The notes under the pieces were generated by a model. That model ran no database searches and was not told the DNA's origin. It saw nothing but the letters and a program-made list of their open reading frames with translations. Below, in pieces: positions 1-11,847 of a DNA stretch of 64,000 bases. Origin of the DNA: Diorhabda sublineata (Eukaryota > Arthropoda > Insecta > Coleoptera > Chrysomelidae); assembly GCF_026230105.1 (NCBI RefSeq), contig NC_079480.1, forward strand, positions 30,732,488 through 30,796,487, in the 5' to 3' direction. How positions within the stretch are numbered: the stretch's first letter is position 1; each line of letters opens with the position of its first letter. The translations under genes and the position numbers were made by a program.

Positions 1-2542
1 CTAGAAGTATATTAAACTTAACCCTTTGCTTATTTAGAGAATGCGTTAAATTGGATCTACATTGAGATCTCCAAATTGTAGTATAGTTGTAAAAATAATC
101 TTGCAAGTAACTTTACAGTATAAATTTACAACGTCGTAAAATATGGTTTAAATGAATTCTAAAAAGCTGGCCTGCATAGTCGGTATCTAGGACTGCATGT
201 AGGAAATTTTATATTACAAAAAGTAAGGAAAATGAAATCACGTAACCAATAAATCATTCTGTACACATATAAATGTTTATTACTTTGTTTTTACTCGTAA
301 TTGTTTGTCATAACTTGTAGCAACTACAGATTGGCATATTTCACCAGTGGCGTAGGTACTGTATTCTGATTCTGCAACACCACTTCCTTCATCTATAATA
401 AAGGCGAATACTAGTTATGGCCAAAGGATTAAATCAATTTTGAGAGTAATGCCTGTCTTCTTGTCTCTGCATCAGCTGCTTTGGGTCGTGGGCTGAGACT
501 TACCAAGTAAAATAATGTCAATGCTGTGAAATCTACTTTCTTTCCTCCTTCTCACATTGATATGCTGAGGAGTCTGAGGAGTCTGTGAACCGGTTCACTA
601 GTCAAATTGCCGACGACAGAGAATAATACAGCCGCAGCTGTCCCGCCTAAATATAATATTTATTTGTCGAGCCTCTCTTTCTTTCTTTTTTCTAAATCCA
701 CCACAACTCCAGCCCTGCAGAGGAATCTTTCCTATATCAAGATCAAACCTATCTATCCCTCACCCCACATAAAATATGTCCCTACCCCAATCCCCGCGGC
801 ACTGCCGTTAGATACTATTTCGCGTAGCGAGGATCTAGTAATCAAATTCTTCTTTCAGGTACTTGAAGTTCCCAGTTTCTTCTTCTTCAACAGCCTGCAT
901 TTCTTCCTGCTCGTTTCCTTCCATTTCCCGTTCAAGATTCCAAAATGTATGGCCGCAGAATATTCATTTGAGATTTCTACGGTGTTTCTATCAGAATTTG
1001 GACTACGATCATCAGTATCAAAACTTTCATTTTATTTGGTTCTCTCTAGTGGAAATTTGAAAGTATAGTTAATTCTGAGAATCTAATACGATAAATATCC
1101 AAAAATATGAGAAATTTCTGAGAAAAATAACATAAAAATAATTTTTCCAGTATTAGGAATATGATTTTAAAGGTCAAGTTTATCCTATCCCGCCTACCAT
1201 TCATTTGAAAATACATTTTATTTTTATGTGAAAAATATATTCCTAAAAGTACGGGTCTAATTTTTTCGAAAGGTGGCTGCCCCCTCTGCCAAGTATAAAT
1301 CTAAAATATTCATGCCCTTTAGAAACAAACAATTCGTTTTGTTGATTTTAAATTAACAACACAAACAAATGAATATTGGTTCATATTTATGTTAATTTTC
1401 GTAGTTGGCCACAAATTAGACGAGGCTGGTTTCATTACTACAAAATGTCCGCGACTGAAATCTGATTTGGGATTCTGATTCAATCATTTTTGTATCACGC
1501 GTGGTGAAATTGGTTTATTGTGTTATGCGTACTTCATGAATATCAATTTCTATGTGTTTGCAATCAGGTTGCGATTTAAAAATTTCCAACAAAATTAACT
1601 CATATTCCCTTGGAATATGCAATATGTGTAATATCACAGCAAATAGGTCAGAAGTTATCAAAACAAATGATCGAAAGGAGAATGCTAATGAAATTTCTTT
1701 TCTATTTACCAAATGAATTACAGTTTTTTTTATTCTTTCTATTACATAAGTTATTACGATTTTTCTTTATAAACAATGTTTTTTTTTCTACAGATTTCCT
1801 ACACACCTTGATATTTATAAGTTTCAGTTTACCTTCGGTCTCTGAAGATGGTTTTCGGAATGCGTGTCAAAAAATGTAATTCTGAGTGTTGGTGTAATGG
1901 TAGTAAAATGAGCTCCACCCGTTTGAAAATAGCAATTTTAGAATATGTTAAATGTTCATTTTATTTCCCATTAAACATTATGCCAACAATTAAAAACTAA
2001 TTTACAACTATTTAAGGAAAAATTTCTAATTACATACAAATAAACTCGACGAACAACATTTCAAAGTTTTCAGTCAAAGTTTACAACTGCGTTACATCGT
2101 CTTTACCTTTGGTAATGTCAAATATTCTTCAGGACTACAAGTTCTTGACAATCTCGAAGCCAGGCTTTACATTCTCCTACGGATTTTATAGGAGATGCTC
2201 GCAGCTCCATAAAGCGATAGGTTAGGACTATGTTGGACATATTCTAATAATGGAAAAATTTTGTTCTCAACATTTTTATGCTGTTGCTCACGTATGATAC
2301 TCAGCCTCATAGTGCTGGAGTATAAATTTTTAATTGATATTGTCAACACCAATTATCAAGTATAACTGCTCGACACCTTTGGCCGAAATCAACTCCCCAC
2401 AATATGGATGAAATGTCTTATTTCTGTCACCTATTCAGACAAAATTCCAAGATATTTTTTTGAACCGTTCCTATTCACAATTCCTGTATAAATTACCCAA
2501 TTCAATCCATTTTTCTATTATATTGAGGTAACTAAATTTCTA
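1..2542. other. AT-rich sequence without recognisable gene
   Basis: No credible gene seen. The frame at 607-1068 begins at TTG, is rich in Phe/Ser/Lys low-complexity stretches and matches no family I know, so I do not call it. Near 1837-1866 a short CTGAAGATG...GGAATGCGTGTC stretch resembles the structured motif seen near the ends of some insect retroelements, but it is too short to assign. The CAGTGGCGTAGG at about 350 resembles hAT-type element ends, and I found no partner. Confidence 0.6.
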
Positions 2543-2575
2543 GAGCAGCGGTTCCTAAACATTTTGGTGACCTTT
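2543..2575 (+). repeat. Possible solitary hAT-type terminus
   Basis: CAGCGGTTCCTAAAC followed by an AT-rich stretch resembles the CAGTGGTTCCCAAAC-like ends of many hAT non-autonomous elements. No inverted partner or 8-bp duplication was found nearby, so this may be a decayed end or chance. Confidence 0.25.
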
Positions 2576-4385
2576 TTGGTAAGCGAAATATGCGAAAACC
2601 TAAAATAAACAAATATGTCTTCATGTGCATTCTTTATCAATAATCATAACATGAATAGGTTCAATGTAAAAAAGCTGAAGAATCCAATGAGAGGTATTAA
2701 ACTGTTTCCATGGTTGATGTCAGGTTTGATAGGAGATAGTTGAAGTCTCATGTCATGTGGTCGTAGATGAAAATTTTGTATGATACTCGTGCGCAAAAGT
2801 ATCACTTGACGTACTTGTATTATAAAAAACCATTTTTTACTACCGTACGTACCTTACGCATTGATATGTTAATATTTCGTTACGATATTTTTTTCATACA
2901 TACTAAAGTGATTTAGTATTTGGTCATAATGTCACAAGACATCAGCTAACTATTTCGATAGAAATATTGTTGAAGTCCACCTGATCGCAAATCTTTGGTC
3001 CAAATCTTGGACATATGTCTCTGTCCTTCCCGACAGTCCCGTAACTCATAATTTCCAGTCCTTATCTTATCTATAATGTTCTATACTAACCGTATTCCGC
3101 CGATATATATTATTTCCGCTTATAATAGTTGGTGTTCGACCTTTCACCTCACCCCCGTCTCTTTCGGTAATGGTATTTAACTTGTCTATTTTAGTTCGAC
3201 AACGTCTTTTCCATTTCCCTTTCATCTTTGGTTAAACGTGCCGCTCAAAATCAGTGGTGTAGTTAACTGAGAATATCAACCTACTGATAAAATTAATAGA
3301 AGGCTTTAAAAAAATAGTAAATCCAAAACTATAACAATTACAAAATGCATTAGCAATGAATATGAAGCTAGGAAAATGGTAGTGCAACGACAGTACTGTA
3401 ACGAGATTTTTTGCTGATGAACCGAAATTACTTTTTGGCGTCTATAATAAATCGATCAATAAAATCAAAAATCCGATCTAGGACTATTCTACCATTTACA
3501 TCAATTATATAGAACGATTTTCCTTTTGCCTTAAAATGAGCCTCTGCTCCAGCGACTTCCCTCATTTGATTCATATCTATTTCCTAGGAATATTTGCTTA
3601 GGTCAAAAAAACAACTAGTAGTCACTGGGGATCAGATTTGGTAATGAAAGAGGATATCTTCTGCATATGGGTCAGTTTATGTGCGATTTTCCATTCGGTC
3701 ATTTCGACGGCTATCCCCTCAACTCACTGCCATTTCAATTTAAATTTTTTATTTAAATATGATTACACTAGGAAGTAAAAATTTCAAATTGCTCAGCTCC
3801 AAACAGAGCTTCAAACATTTGTTCTCATTCTATTGTGTTGAAATGAGGAACCTCGAAAAAAGCTTTTTCATGCCGAAATTTTGTCAATTGACAAAATATT
3901 GGCAATTCGATAGAATAATAGTAATCTGTCGGCAACAATTTATGTGAGTGAGAGTGTTGACATCACAACTGTGAAAAAACTAAAAAAACAAGGATGATAA
4001 TTGGGGATGTAGTTAACTATAATTACTGAATGAGGATGAAAATTTGTATCTTTATGATTTTATTTTTTATAGCTTCCATTTTCTCGGAAAAACTTCAATG
4101 AAAAGGTAGATTGAGGCATTGGAATCAATAAAAAAATAATCATCAGCATCACCATGGAGTAGGCAGATTTATTCCACGAAATTAGATCACCTCTTATCAA
4201 TGGAAGAATACTCATTATAATTCCTTCCTCGCTGTATGTAAATATTTGAAACTATTCACTTGTTTCAACTATATTTAATCTATTTTGACTTTCTTTTTTC
4301 CAATTCCATTATTTCAGGTTCCAAGTTGATAAATCGTGCTTCAATTCATCTTCATCTTTAGCGAACAATATTGATAAAAACACAT
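2576..4385. other. AT-rich sequence, nothing recognised
   Basis: Only short frames with no family resemblance. Weakly pyrimidine-rich around 2990-3240. No repeats, RNA genes or coding exons that I can support. Confidence 0.55.
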
Positions 4386-4860
4386 TCAAAAACTCCAACT
4401 ATTACCATCAGTGGTAGTGAATTCGGCCCGATAGTAGGTAAATAACTTCTTGGTGAGGTAAATAAGATTGTCGAAACTTACATTCACTTTTACAATTGTT
4501 CTAGGTAGCCCTAGTAACATCTTTCTTCTGCTGTTGTACATATTGCATTTGATGTTCTCCAAATCTTGAGTAGAGAGGTCCTTGGCTTCCTCATGATTCT
4601 TCAATTTTCTTGTACAATTTCACGCGGAGGTGGACTTTCATTTGCATGAACGGGAAATTATTTGTTGAGAACATTATTATCATTTTTGATTTATTACAGG
4701 ATTCACCAGTGGTATAAATTGTTGCACTGTAAATGTTTTTCACGTACTTCTACGTCTTTTCACAAGCTTCAGTGGTATTAATAAAGCAATACTTATATTG
4801 TTTAAACCACAACATAGGTTTACTGCAGCTACTAATAATTTCTTTCAACTCCACCTCCAT
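4386..4860 (-). pseudogene. FLYWCH zinc finger / MULE-type transposase fragment
   Basis: Read on the minus strand from an ATG at 4860, the frame gives SKPMLWFKQYKYCFINTTEA, which fits the start of a FLYWCH zinc finger (a hydrophobic-aromatic stretch followed by YxY). An in-frame TAG follows near 4756. In a shifted frame, the stretch ending at 4386 gives ENIKCNMYNSRRKMLLGLPR, like the linker between FLYWCH and MULE domains in insect Mutator-like proteins (pattern MYxxRRKxLPxLP). I infer a broken 5' part of a Mutator-like element gene; the catalytic MULE domain is not visible. A second relative lies at about 31730-32135. Frameshifts and stops argue against function. A host FLYWCH gene is less likely because of the repetition and decay. 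Confidence 0.5.
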
Positions 4861-5125
4861 GATTGCAGCAGTGCAGAAATATGTCAAAAACTGAATAAAC
4901 AAAGTGTTAAGACCTCTAACGGTAATTAAGATGTTTCAAGAATTTTATTCTCATGTTTCCGGTATTTTTATGTATTGCCAGTCGTTCATCAATTTTGTTC
5001 ATATTAAAATGTAAATTAGAGTGAACCGATGTGTAGAAAATCTTTGGTACTTTTGAGCGAATTTACCAGTGAATTTAAAACCACCTTTATGAAACAGAAG
5101 GTCAAGTAATTAGTTTGGCGGAATC
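4763..5125 (-). repeat. Dispersed repeat shared with 31788-32135
   Basis: Shares a series of colinear blocks with the later copy: a GCAATACT block, TCAAGAATTTTATTCT preceded by a conserved CTCTAACG, then AGTGAATTTAAAACC-like and GGTCAAGTAATTA-like blocks. The blocks span the N-terminal FLYWCH stretch and about 265 bp upstream of its ATG, so the shared part probably includes the element's leader. Both copies have drifted far apart, which suggests an old family. Confidence 0.5.
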
Positions 5126-5827
5126 GACATCTCCTGGTTTCCATATTTCTGTATCCTATTCGTATATATTACCATTATGAATGGTGTCGGACTCACTACT
5201 GCCTGGTATCTTAATTCTTCTTTTTTCGTTATTTTTTCTATTAAAAATATCTATTCATATGATGATAGTTAGCACTAAATCAATTTCAATTTTGCTAGCA
5301 TAAGCTAATCCAGTCTCTGTTTTCGATTCCCCTTAGTAATTTTAAGCTTAACCGAAACGCACCACATAAAATAAAAAATCTTTCTCGCATAATACAGCTA
5401 ACTCAAATTGAGAAAATATTTTCAATTTTCTAATCTCCTCCAACTAAATTTCAATTAGCAATAACAGTATATCCAACAAGCGAATATCATATCCTCTAAA
5501 ATTCCTTGAAAATCCTGTTGCTCGATCCATCACAGTCTCCAAAGCATCAAAATCCCGGCATCCGCTCGACAATTCGTCCTGTTGGCCTCCCCGTCAGTCC
5601 GCCGTGACAGAGTGAAGATGGCGAGAGAGGCAACACCCTTCCACGGTTACTGAATAAATTCCAACAGAAAATTAATGTTCTTGGGATGCAATGAGAATTG
5701 AATTCCAAAATCGCCATTATTCGGGTGTCCCTTTTACCGTTATCTCATTATGTCATATTCAGTTGTTCAAAACAATAATTATATTCTGTTATTTATCAAG
5801 GACATTTCAATTAATAATTTAAATATA
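5126..5827. other. Non-coding, one GC-richer patch
   Basis: No gene seen. The patch at about 5510-5650 is noticeably richer in C and G than its surroundings and has no TE motif; it could be low-copy conserved non-coding DNA, but nothing here proves that. Confidence 0.4.
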
Positions 5828-6480
5828 CAGGGTGAGTCTGGAAAAGCGCATCAAACTCTAGGAGTGTATTATACACTCCTACACATTTTCATTTGTTTTC
5901 AAGTTATAGCATATTAACAAATAAACAAATTATCACATAAAAATTTTCTTAATCAAAGCGTTCGTTCAATAAATGTTCAAAAATACCGCCATTCACTTCT
6001 AAACATTTTCTGCTTCGTATACGAAGAGCGTTTGTTGCTCTCCCTCATTTCTTTCTTCTTTAATATGGGCAGTAGTATTCTCAATTCGTCTAATTAGTGC
6101 ATCCCATGTGTCCACTTTTATTTTGTAGAATTCATTTCTCATCCATTCCCATAAACAAAAATCTAGTGGTATGAGGTCTGGGGATCTTGCAGGCCAATTA
6201 ATGGGACCTCCACGACCAATCCAACGCCCTGGAAAACGTTCGTTCAAATGTTGCTTGACCTGACCAGCGACATGTGCAGGATCTCCATCGTGCTGATAAT
6301 ACATCTGCATTCTAATATTTACAGGAATATCCTCTAGTAGGCCTTGTAATTCATTTTGTGAAAAATTTAGGTAGTTGTCTCTTCTGAGACGATTCTCCAA
6401 AATGAAAGGGCCAATTAAATAACTGTCAACCATACCACACCACACGTTTACAGAAAACCGATATTGCAAACGACAGAGGA
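5828..6480 (-). mobile_element. Tc1/mariner-superfamily element, 5' truncated
   Basis: The 3' end is marked by CAGGGTGAGTCTGG starting at 5828, a terminus type common in this insect group, preceded by a TA that could be half of a TA target duplication. Just inside lies a perfect palindrome at 5859-5881. The minus-strand transposase C-terminal half follows. The opposite end is missing: homology stops near 6475-6480, so the copy has lost its N-terminal DNA-binding half and the second inverted repeat. Confidence 0.75.
5949..6469 (-). pseudogene. Tc1/mariner-type DDE transposase, C-terminal half
   Basis: The open frame from 6469 contains YRFSVNVWCGMV, then YQHDGDPAH around the second catalytic Asp (the usual form is HDGAPAH), then NWPARSPDLIPLDFCLWEWM around the third acidic position, all hallmarks of DDE transposases that cut and paste at TA. 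The frame at 5999 ends in an unrelated tail. Reading one frame over restores a family-like end, KCLEVNGGIFEHL, and a stop at 5949-5951, so there is a frameshift near 6005-6045. The first catalytic Asp lies in the missing N-terminal part. Non-functional. Confidence 0.8.
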
Positions 6481-7036
6481 AGAGTTGTATTGGTTTTGTT
6501 GAGATTTATTGATTACAGTTTACATAATTTTTTGTAATGAAAGCAGGCACCATTTTGATGTATGAACCGTTCATAACTATTATGGATTTTCCATATTCCA
6601 TAACATAACATAAGCTACAGCAAACTGTGGGCTCCGTATCCTGTTGGTTTATTATAAATTTATAAAGTCGAAAAAAAATTAATCAAACATATTTATAAAA
6701 GAAAAAGCTTAACCATGTTCACTTTACATTTTAAATACAGAAAGATTTTAGTCTGTAGTTATTTAAAAGACCAGGGATCCTATTTGTGGAGTGCTTAGCG
6801 AAAATTTACGACTGCACATAATTCATAAAGAACATTATGCACTAACGTCGAGATTTTTACTCAGAAAGATATGAAGTCTTCGCTTACTTTATTGAGTGCA
6901 ATAAAACTCCCATCTTTTACCACTTCCTATAAATTTTATATATTTAATTTGTAGAAATGGACATATTAATAAAAATGAAAGAATTGTGCTCCGATAGCAA
7001 AAAGCTATAACTTATTTTCAAATTCTTAGGTTAATT
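6481..7036. other. AT-rich sequence, nothing recognised
   Basis: No coding or repeat signal seen between the truncated transposase and the GC-richer palindrome. Confidence 0.55.
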
Positions 7037-7270
7037 GTACACTCACCGATTTTGGACGGCCGATTTTATACCGGTCGTCCAAATTCGATTAGTGTACCGC
7101 CGATTGGTACCAGTAAACTGCCAGTTAGCAGTCGTCCAATGCCACTGTATCGCCGGTACTACCGGAAACTAGTGGCGTACGTGAGTAAGAACCCGCACCG
7201 ATTTTTTACCCACCATTCCAGTCGACTTCTCGGTAAAATAAACCAACTTCTCATGGAGTTCGTTAAATGA
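7037..7270. repeat. GC-richer segment with a 61-nt imperfect palindrome
   Basis: From GTACACT at 7037 to AGTGTAC at 7097 the sequence folds on itself; the core arms TTTGGACGGCCG and CGGTCGTCCAAA differ at one position. Related words (GTACCGCCGAT, TATCGCCGGTAC) recur to about 7150. An open frame at 7052-7270 crosses it but resembles no protein I know, and a palindrome-rich reading frame is probably incidental. The structure could be two abutted ends of a DNA transposon. Confidence 0.45.
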
Positions 7271-7317
7271 TGCTATAGAAATTCTGAAGAAGAGAAAAAA
7301 CTATAACGCCTTAGTTC

Positions 7318-8285
7318 TTTGATCAAAATGTAGAATGTTCTCGTATATTCTCTGCTTTTCACAAACCCTAATCCCAGGGCACTTCATTTGACCATAGTGA
7401 CTTTATCACCCTTGACTCATGGTGCGATCATAATCTCTGTCTCAACGTTACTAAAACCAAAATTTTATCATATAAAAATTCATTACAGCCTTTTTTAATA
7501 AACAACGTCAACATTTTGTGGACAATTCCTGAAATGGGAGTTACATATTGCCGCCTTATCTAAAAATTAAGTTCCTCCTACTTTGCGCTGAGGGCAGTTT
7601 CCAAGGAACTAAACTTATTCACCTCCTTAACAGCCTATTATGTCCTTATTGAGTCGCATATCAGATATGTCCTTTCCTTTCTGGGATAGTTGTGGTGCGA
7701 ATTTGAGTAAATCTTAAAACTACAAAAGAGAGCTGTTAAATATTTACTCGGACTAAACAGCGAGGCTCAATGCCCCATTAAAATATTAAAAATTCTGACT
7801 GTTCATTCCTTATTCATCTTTGAATCCGTTCGCCTAATTCGTAAGCATGGTTCTCCAATTTCAGAAATATCGTTGCACGGCTATCAGAATTAGTTATGGG
7901 CTCAGCATTTCACAATGCAAAAAAAGCACAATCACTTGCCAATTGAAATCAAATCGATATCATCTCTTCTCGCATTCCGTAATAATTTGAGGGCATATTT
8001 ATTGAAAAGTGCCTTATATTCTGTAAACGACTTCTATTCTAATAATAATATTTAATTCCGGACATGCTGCATACTGGTTTAATTTTGCTATAGACTTATA
8101 TACTAATTATTATCTATTACTATTACCCATAATTTTGTTACTCATTGTGGTTTTATTCTATGTATTGAAATTTTATTTCATTTGTATCTTTATTTAGCAA
8201 TTTTTATGTTTGTTTTTTAGTTTTTACAAGCTTTTGTCTACAAATTTTTTGACAATAAAGCATTTCTCTTTCTCTCTGTCTCTCA
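7318..8285 (+). mobile_element. 5'-truncated non-LTR retrotransposon (3' RT end and 3' UTR)
   Basis: A broken plus-strand frame shows the distal part of a non-LTR reverse transcriptase: WCDHNLCLNVTKTKILSYKN at about 7420, then FALRAVSKELN...AYYVLIESHIRY at about 7580-7690, then KLQKRAVKYLLGLNS at about 7720, followed by an AT-rich 3' UTR ending in GACAATAAAGCATTTCTC and a pyrimidine run. The order and spacing match the C-terminal region of ORF2 in Jockey/CR1-like elements. Several stops and shifts are present. The 3' UTR reappears at 42648-42905, which supports a real element end. The upstream catalytic RT motifs are absent, as expected from 5' truncation during target-primed reverse transcription. 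Confidence 0.75.
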
Positions 8286-8515
8286 GTCTATAGTACTAGA
8301 ACTGATTTTAGTTTTTCTATTTGGTGCCGTTATATGCATGACCACACCAAAAGAATCAAAAATTGACTGAAGACTGTCTTGACCAACACTTACACTGAAA
8401 TAATAAATATTGAGATCGCCACATAGAATTAATTTGCTTTTTAGAGGTAAGGACTCCAGTAAGGTCAGTAGTTTGTGACAAAAAGTATGCACGTCAGCGT
8501 CAGGTGTTCTTTAAA
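8283..8515 (-). pseudogene. Non-LTR endonuclease domain fragment, opposite strand
   Basis: On the minus strand the frame reads RTPDADVHTFCHKLLTLLES then KLILCGDLNIYY, ending FGVVMHITAPNRKTKISSST. YRTP-like, GDLN and the T/S-STID block are the usual landmarks of the apurinic endonuclease domain of non-LTR ORF2 proteins. The expected continuation after STID is lost exactly where the plus-strand element's pyrimidine tail ends. It belongs to a different insertion from the plus-strand RT piece, since it points the other way and sits beyond its 3' end. Confidence 0.7.
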
Positions 8516-11371
8516 TACAAATATTTAGCTCTAATTCCTTCATCTATGATTTATCGCGTTTTACGAATGGGGGATGTTATAGATTATGCACTAAAAGAAA
8601 ACTGATACAAGTTGACGATACAACCAAATATATTAGTGAACGATTAGTGTTTTACTTACTTACGAAGCCAATCATTATTGCATATAGCCTATTAATTCTA
8701 GCAATTAGTGCTCGCTATTATTGTTTCGCTAGTTTTATAGCACTCATATAGCAATATACATAGTTATTTTCAACTTTTTGCAACTATTGAAATAGTAATG
8801 TGATTTATCTTTTTAGCGAGGGAAATATGTTTGTTCATAAAGTTACTTAACAATATCGATTCTATTCATCTATTATTCAATCAAGTATTAATAAACCGTC
8901 AAAATGAATGGAAATTCCTTATATTTTTTTTGGATGAAAACTAATCTACTGAAGATACGAAAACACACTGTAGCCTTTGAAATCACCCATTCAAACAAAA
9001 CTTTCATACATATCGACATGTTTTCTGAGAGTCTCTAACTTTTTCTGAGTTCAAGTATAATTTGACCATTCTATCGGGCCTTCCATGATTTGATTTCATG
9101 TCGGGTTTGGCTATAGATCCAAAGTTTAGAGAAGGGGAAAGGCAAGGACGTAGAAACAAGTTGAGGGGAGAGGTTCCTCTGTTCGCGAAATATTAGAAAT
9201 AACTACACATTGTAATGTTCTAATCTTATTCATACTACATTCATTCACTTTCTGTGGTAAAGTTTGGGAAAAATACATAATAAACAGTACAGTTTCTTAT
9301 GACTAGTCCTTTTATATGCTTCATCAACTTACACAATCAACTAATTCACATTTTACACAGTAATAACCAATTTATCTTCACCACCGCGACCCAACTTTTG
9401 TTTCTTGCAAAGACTACTGTTGTTACTCCACTTTTACTTCATATCTGTTCTCTTGTTGTGTGTAATGAAGAAACAACGACGTAATCACCAAAATTCTATT
9501 TGAAGCCTACATGAGTATGTAATTTTGTAGCCATTATTGATTAACTAATGAAACATCTACCTAAATTAATGGAAAATCTAGAGAAAAAATAGGATATTTG
9601 AGAAAAATGAGGCCATGGGAAAACAAATGCACGTGAAACATCGGTTCTTTTAACAATGACCAAATATGTGGCGGTGAGAAACATAAATGAAACTTTTTTC
9701 ACATTTCTATAAATGTCGAGCTGTGCTGAAAGAACGAAGGCACCATTTGACTCTGCGTAAAACTTGTTTTATGTTCTTAATGATCTATTGCTGACTGCTT
9801 ATGAGTAGAGGATTTGTTTCTATTTCAGGTGTGTGAAAGTGTGGATGAACAATATCTATGAATCGTCAGAGCTGTTTGGTTAAGCAGAAGCCTTTGCACA
9901 GAGATAATTGATTAGATTCCCAGAGGAATCTGTTAGCTACTACTTGACTCTTAGTTAAATAAACTTCTTGGATTAAATGGATTGGAAAATATTGAGAAAA
10001 TGCTGTGTTAATCACGACATATTGTCTTTAACCACTTTATCCGCAGAAGACCATAAAGTATTCCAACTAGATCCATTTGCGGATTTCATTATCGTATGCA
10101 TAATTAATGATGGAATGAATAAAATTGTGGAATTTTCGGTCTTAACCAGATACATCACAATCTCATTGTATTATTTTGTGAAAAAATATCTTGATATGAT
10201 ATTTATATATTCCCTTTAATAAATGTCATATTCATTAAAAATATCTAATCCAATCACTTAGAATTTTGTAATTCTATATTTTACGTGTACTCTGACTTAT
10301 TTTTGTGTAAAGTAAAAACTTGGTACTTGGCACGATACTTTCTTGTCCGCAATGTGCGTTTTTCTAGTTCAAAGAGATTAAATAACACTGCGGGTGGTCG
10401 CTGTCGTTGTTTGCTTTTAACTTCCGCTGCATTGTCTCTTTAAATTCGATATTACATTCATGGATCTCCAATTTTTCTTCGGCTTTTGTCTCCAAAGGTG
10501 CTTATTTTTATATTTCTCTTTTTCATTATAGCCCAATAATTACAAATAGAAATACAAAAATAATGATGCGGTTAAGAATGAGAACTTCCTTCCATTGTGA
10601 AGGGTTTTTTAACAAAATTCTTTTATTAGTGCTATTCTATCTAATCGGCATTATAAATATTTCATATATTAAAAAAATATGCTTAGGAATAATTATAGAC
10701 CTATGAAATTCATATATGGGAATAATCAGTAGCCATATATATCTTTCAGATTAAATACCAGCACTGCAATCAATTACGGGATCTTGGCTGCATCTAATAA
10801 TTCCTTCCAGTGGTCTCTGCTACTGCTCACCAATTGTTTATTCGACGAATCCTGGCATCTTTACTAATCGTCCTAACTACTACGTCTATGTCCTTGTACA
10901 AGATGTCATGTTCTTGATTAGAACATATTTTTCGTTGCTTATTTATTTTCTGTTACAGGGCTTTATATTTTTTCTCAGAATTCTTCAATAGAAGGCTAAG
11001 AGTTTATTCCTATGACCTACATCGTCGTTGAAGTTTGGCTTATGAGGATGGATACTTTAGTTGATCTAAGAGCAGACATGATCTCGTCGTATTTTTTTGT
11101 CGCAAAGATGAGATATTTGAAGCTACTAACCTCGCCTAAATTATAGTTTCTCAGTAGTATATAAATAAATCTTATCATAAAACATACCTTCAGATTTAGA
11201 TATATGCTATTTTCATTGAAAACAATAATAAAACAATATAAAATAAAATAATAAATTAGAACAACTAGTTTTCTCCCAAATATTTGAATTGTTGATGTTT
11301 TCTCTGGAATCAACGCTCGTTAATTTGTTTGTTTGCTCGTTATTAAATTGGGACTATAGTGAAAAGTAAAA
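8516..11371. other. AT-rich sequence without recognisable gene
   Basis: Frames at 9299, 9977, 10407 and 11017(-) are AT-driven, hydrophobic and unlike known families. No repeats delimited. Confidence 0.55.
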
Positions 11372-11439
11372 AACATTGTTTTTCTACGACCGTGCGTTTT
11401 AACCCACTTTCCCGCACGCATTTTAGTTTTGAAAGTGTC

Positions 11440-11465
11440 ACTTTCCCGCACTAGTGCGGGAAAGT
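11440..11465. repeat. Perfect 26-bp palindrome
   Basis: ACTTTCCCGCACTAGTGC and its mirror make a gap-free 26-bp palindrome. The half-site TGCGGGAAAGT also occurs at 11408-11420, 12160-12170 and, nearly, at 12173-12185, so it looks like a repeated subterminal protein-binding word rather than chance. In the inverted copy at 18130-18140 it is mutated to TGCGGGAATGT. Confidence 0.7.
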
Positions 11466-11763
11466 AAAATTATGCACATTTTGACCATATCAGATAGTTT
11501 TTTACTTCTGAGATTATAACTATTGTGACTACAGGTAAATAAATATTTACGAAATAGTCCATCAAACAAAATTTAAATCTTTTCTAGCTTTTTGTAGCAT
11601 TTTAAATTTTTTGAAAATATAAAATAATACAGATATTTTTTATATAACCATGTAATTGTTACGAAAACGTCAAAGTTGTTCAAAACGTTTTGGAAGTGAC
11701 CGAATAAGAACAATCTTCTTCTAAATTAAACAACATTAAACCGAATCCGATACAATAATATTA

Positions 11764-11847
11764 ATGGATTCAACCGAGGAAGAACTTCCCGTAGCCATTT
11801 TGAAGGCTGCAAATGAAGCTAATTTCGAGCTATTACCTACCAACTGA
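11764..11847 (+). pseudogene. 27-codon N-terminal remnant of an element gene
   Basis: An ATG at 11764 opens a frame with an acidic start (MDSTEEELP) leading to ANFELLPTN and a stop. The pattern of an acidic start and a LLP followed by a basic KSK-type stretch recalls the N-terminus of tyrosine-recombinase-like proteins of the Crypton/ZMYM-DUF3504 group, but too little remains to be sure. The copy at 17809 (minus) begins with the same MDS and EELPEAIL, so the start and its leader are conserved between copies. What follows (11848-12060) is Ser/Pro-codon rich and broken. Confidence 0.35.

Noticed and set aside
350..362. CAGTGGCGTAGG and the similar CAGTGGTGTAG at 3251 as hAT ends
   Set aside because: Both in the same orientation, no inverted partner and no 8-bp duplication.
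607..1068. 153-codon open frame
   Set aside because: Starts at TTG, low-complexity Phe/Ser/Pro composition, no family resemblance. A minus-strand LDPRYAK word resembling a hAT motif stands alone and is interrupted by stops.
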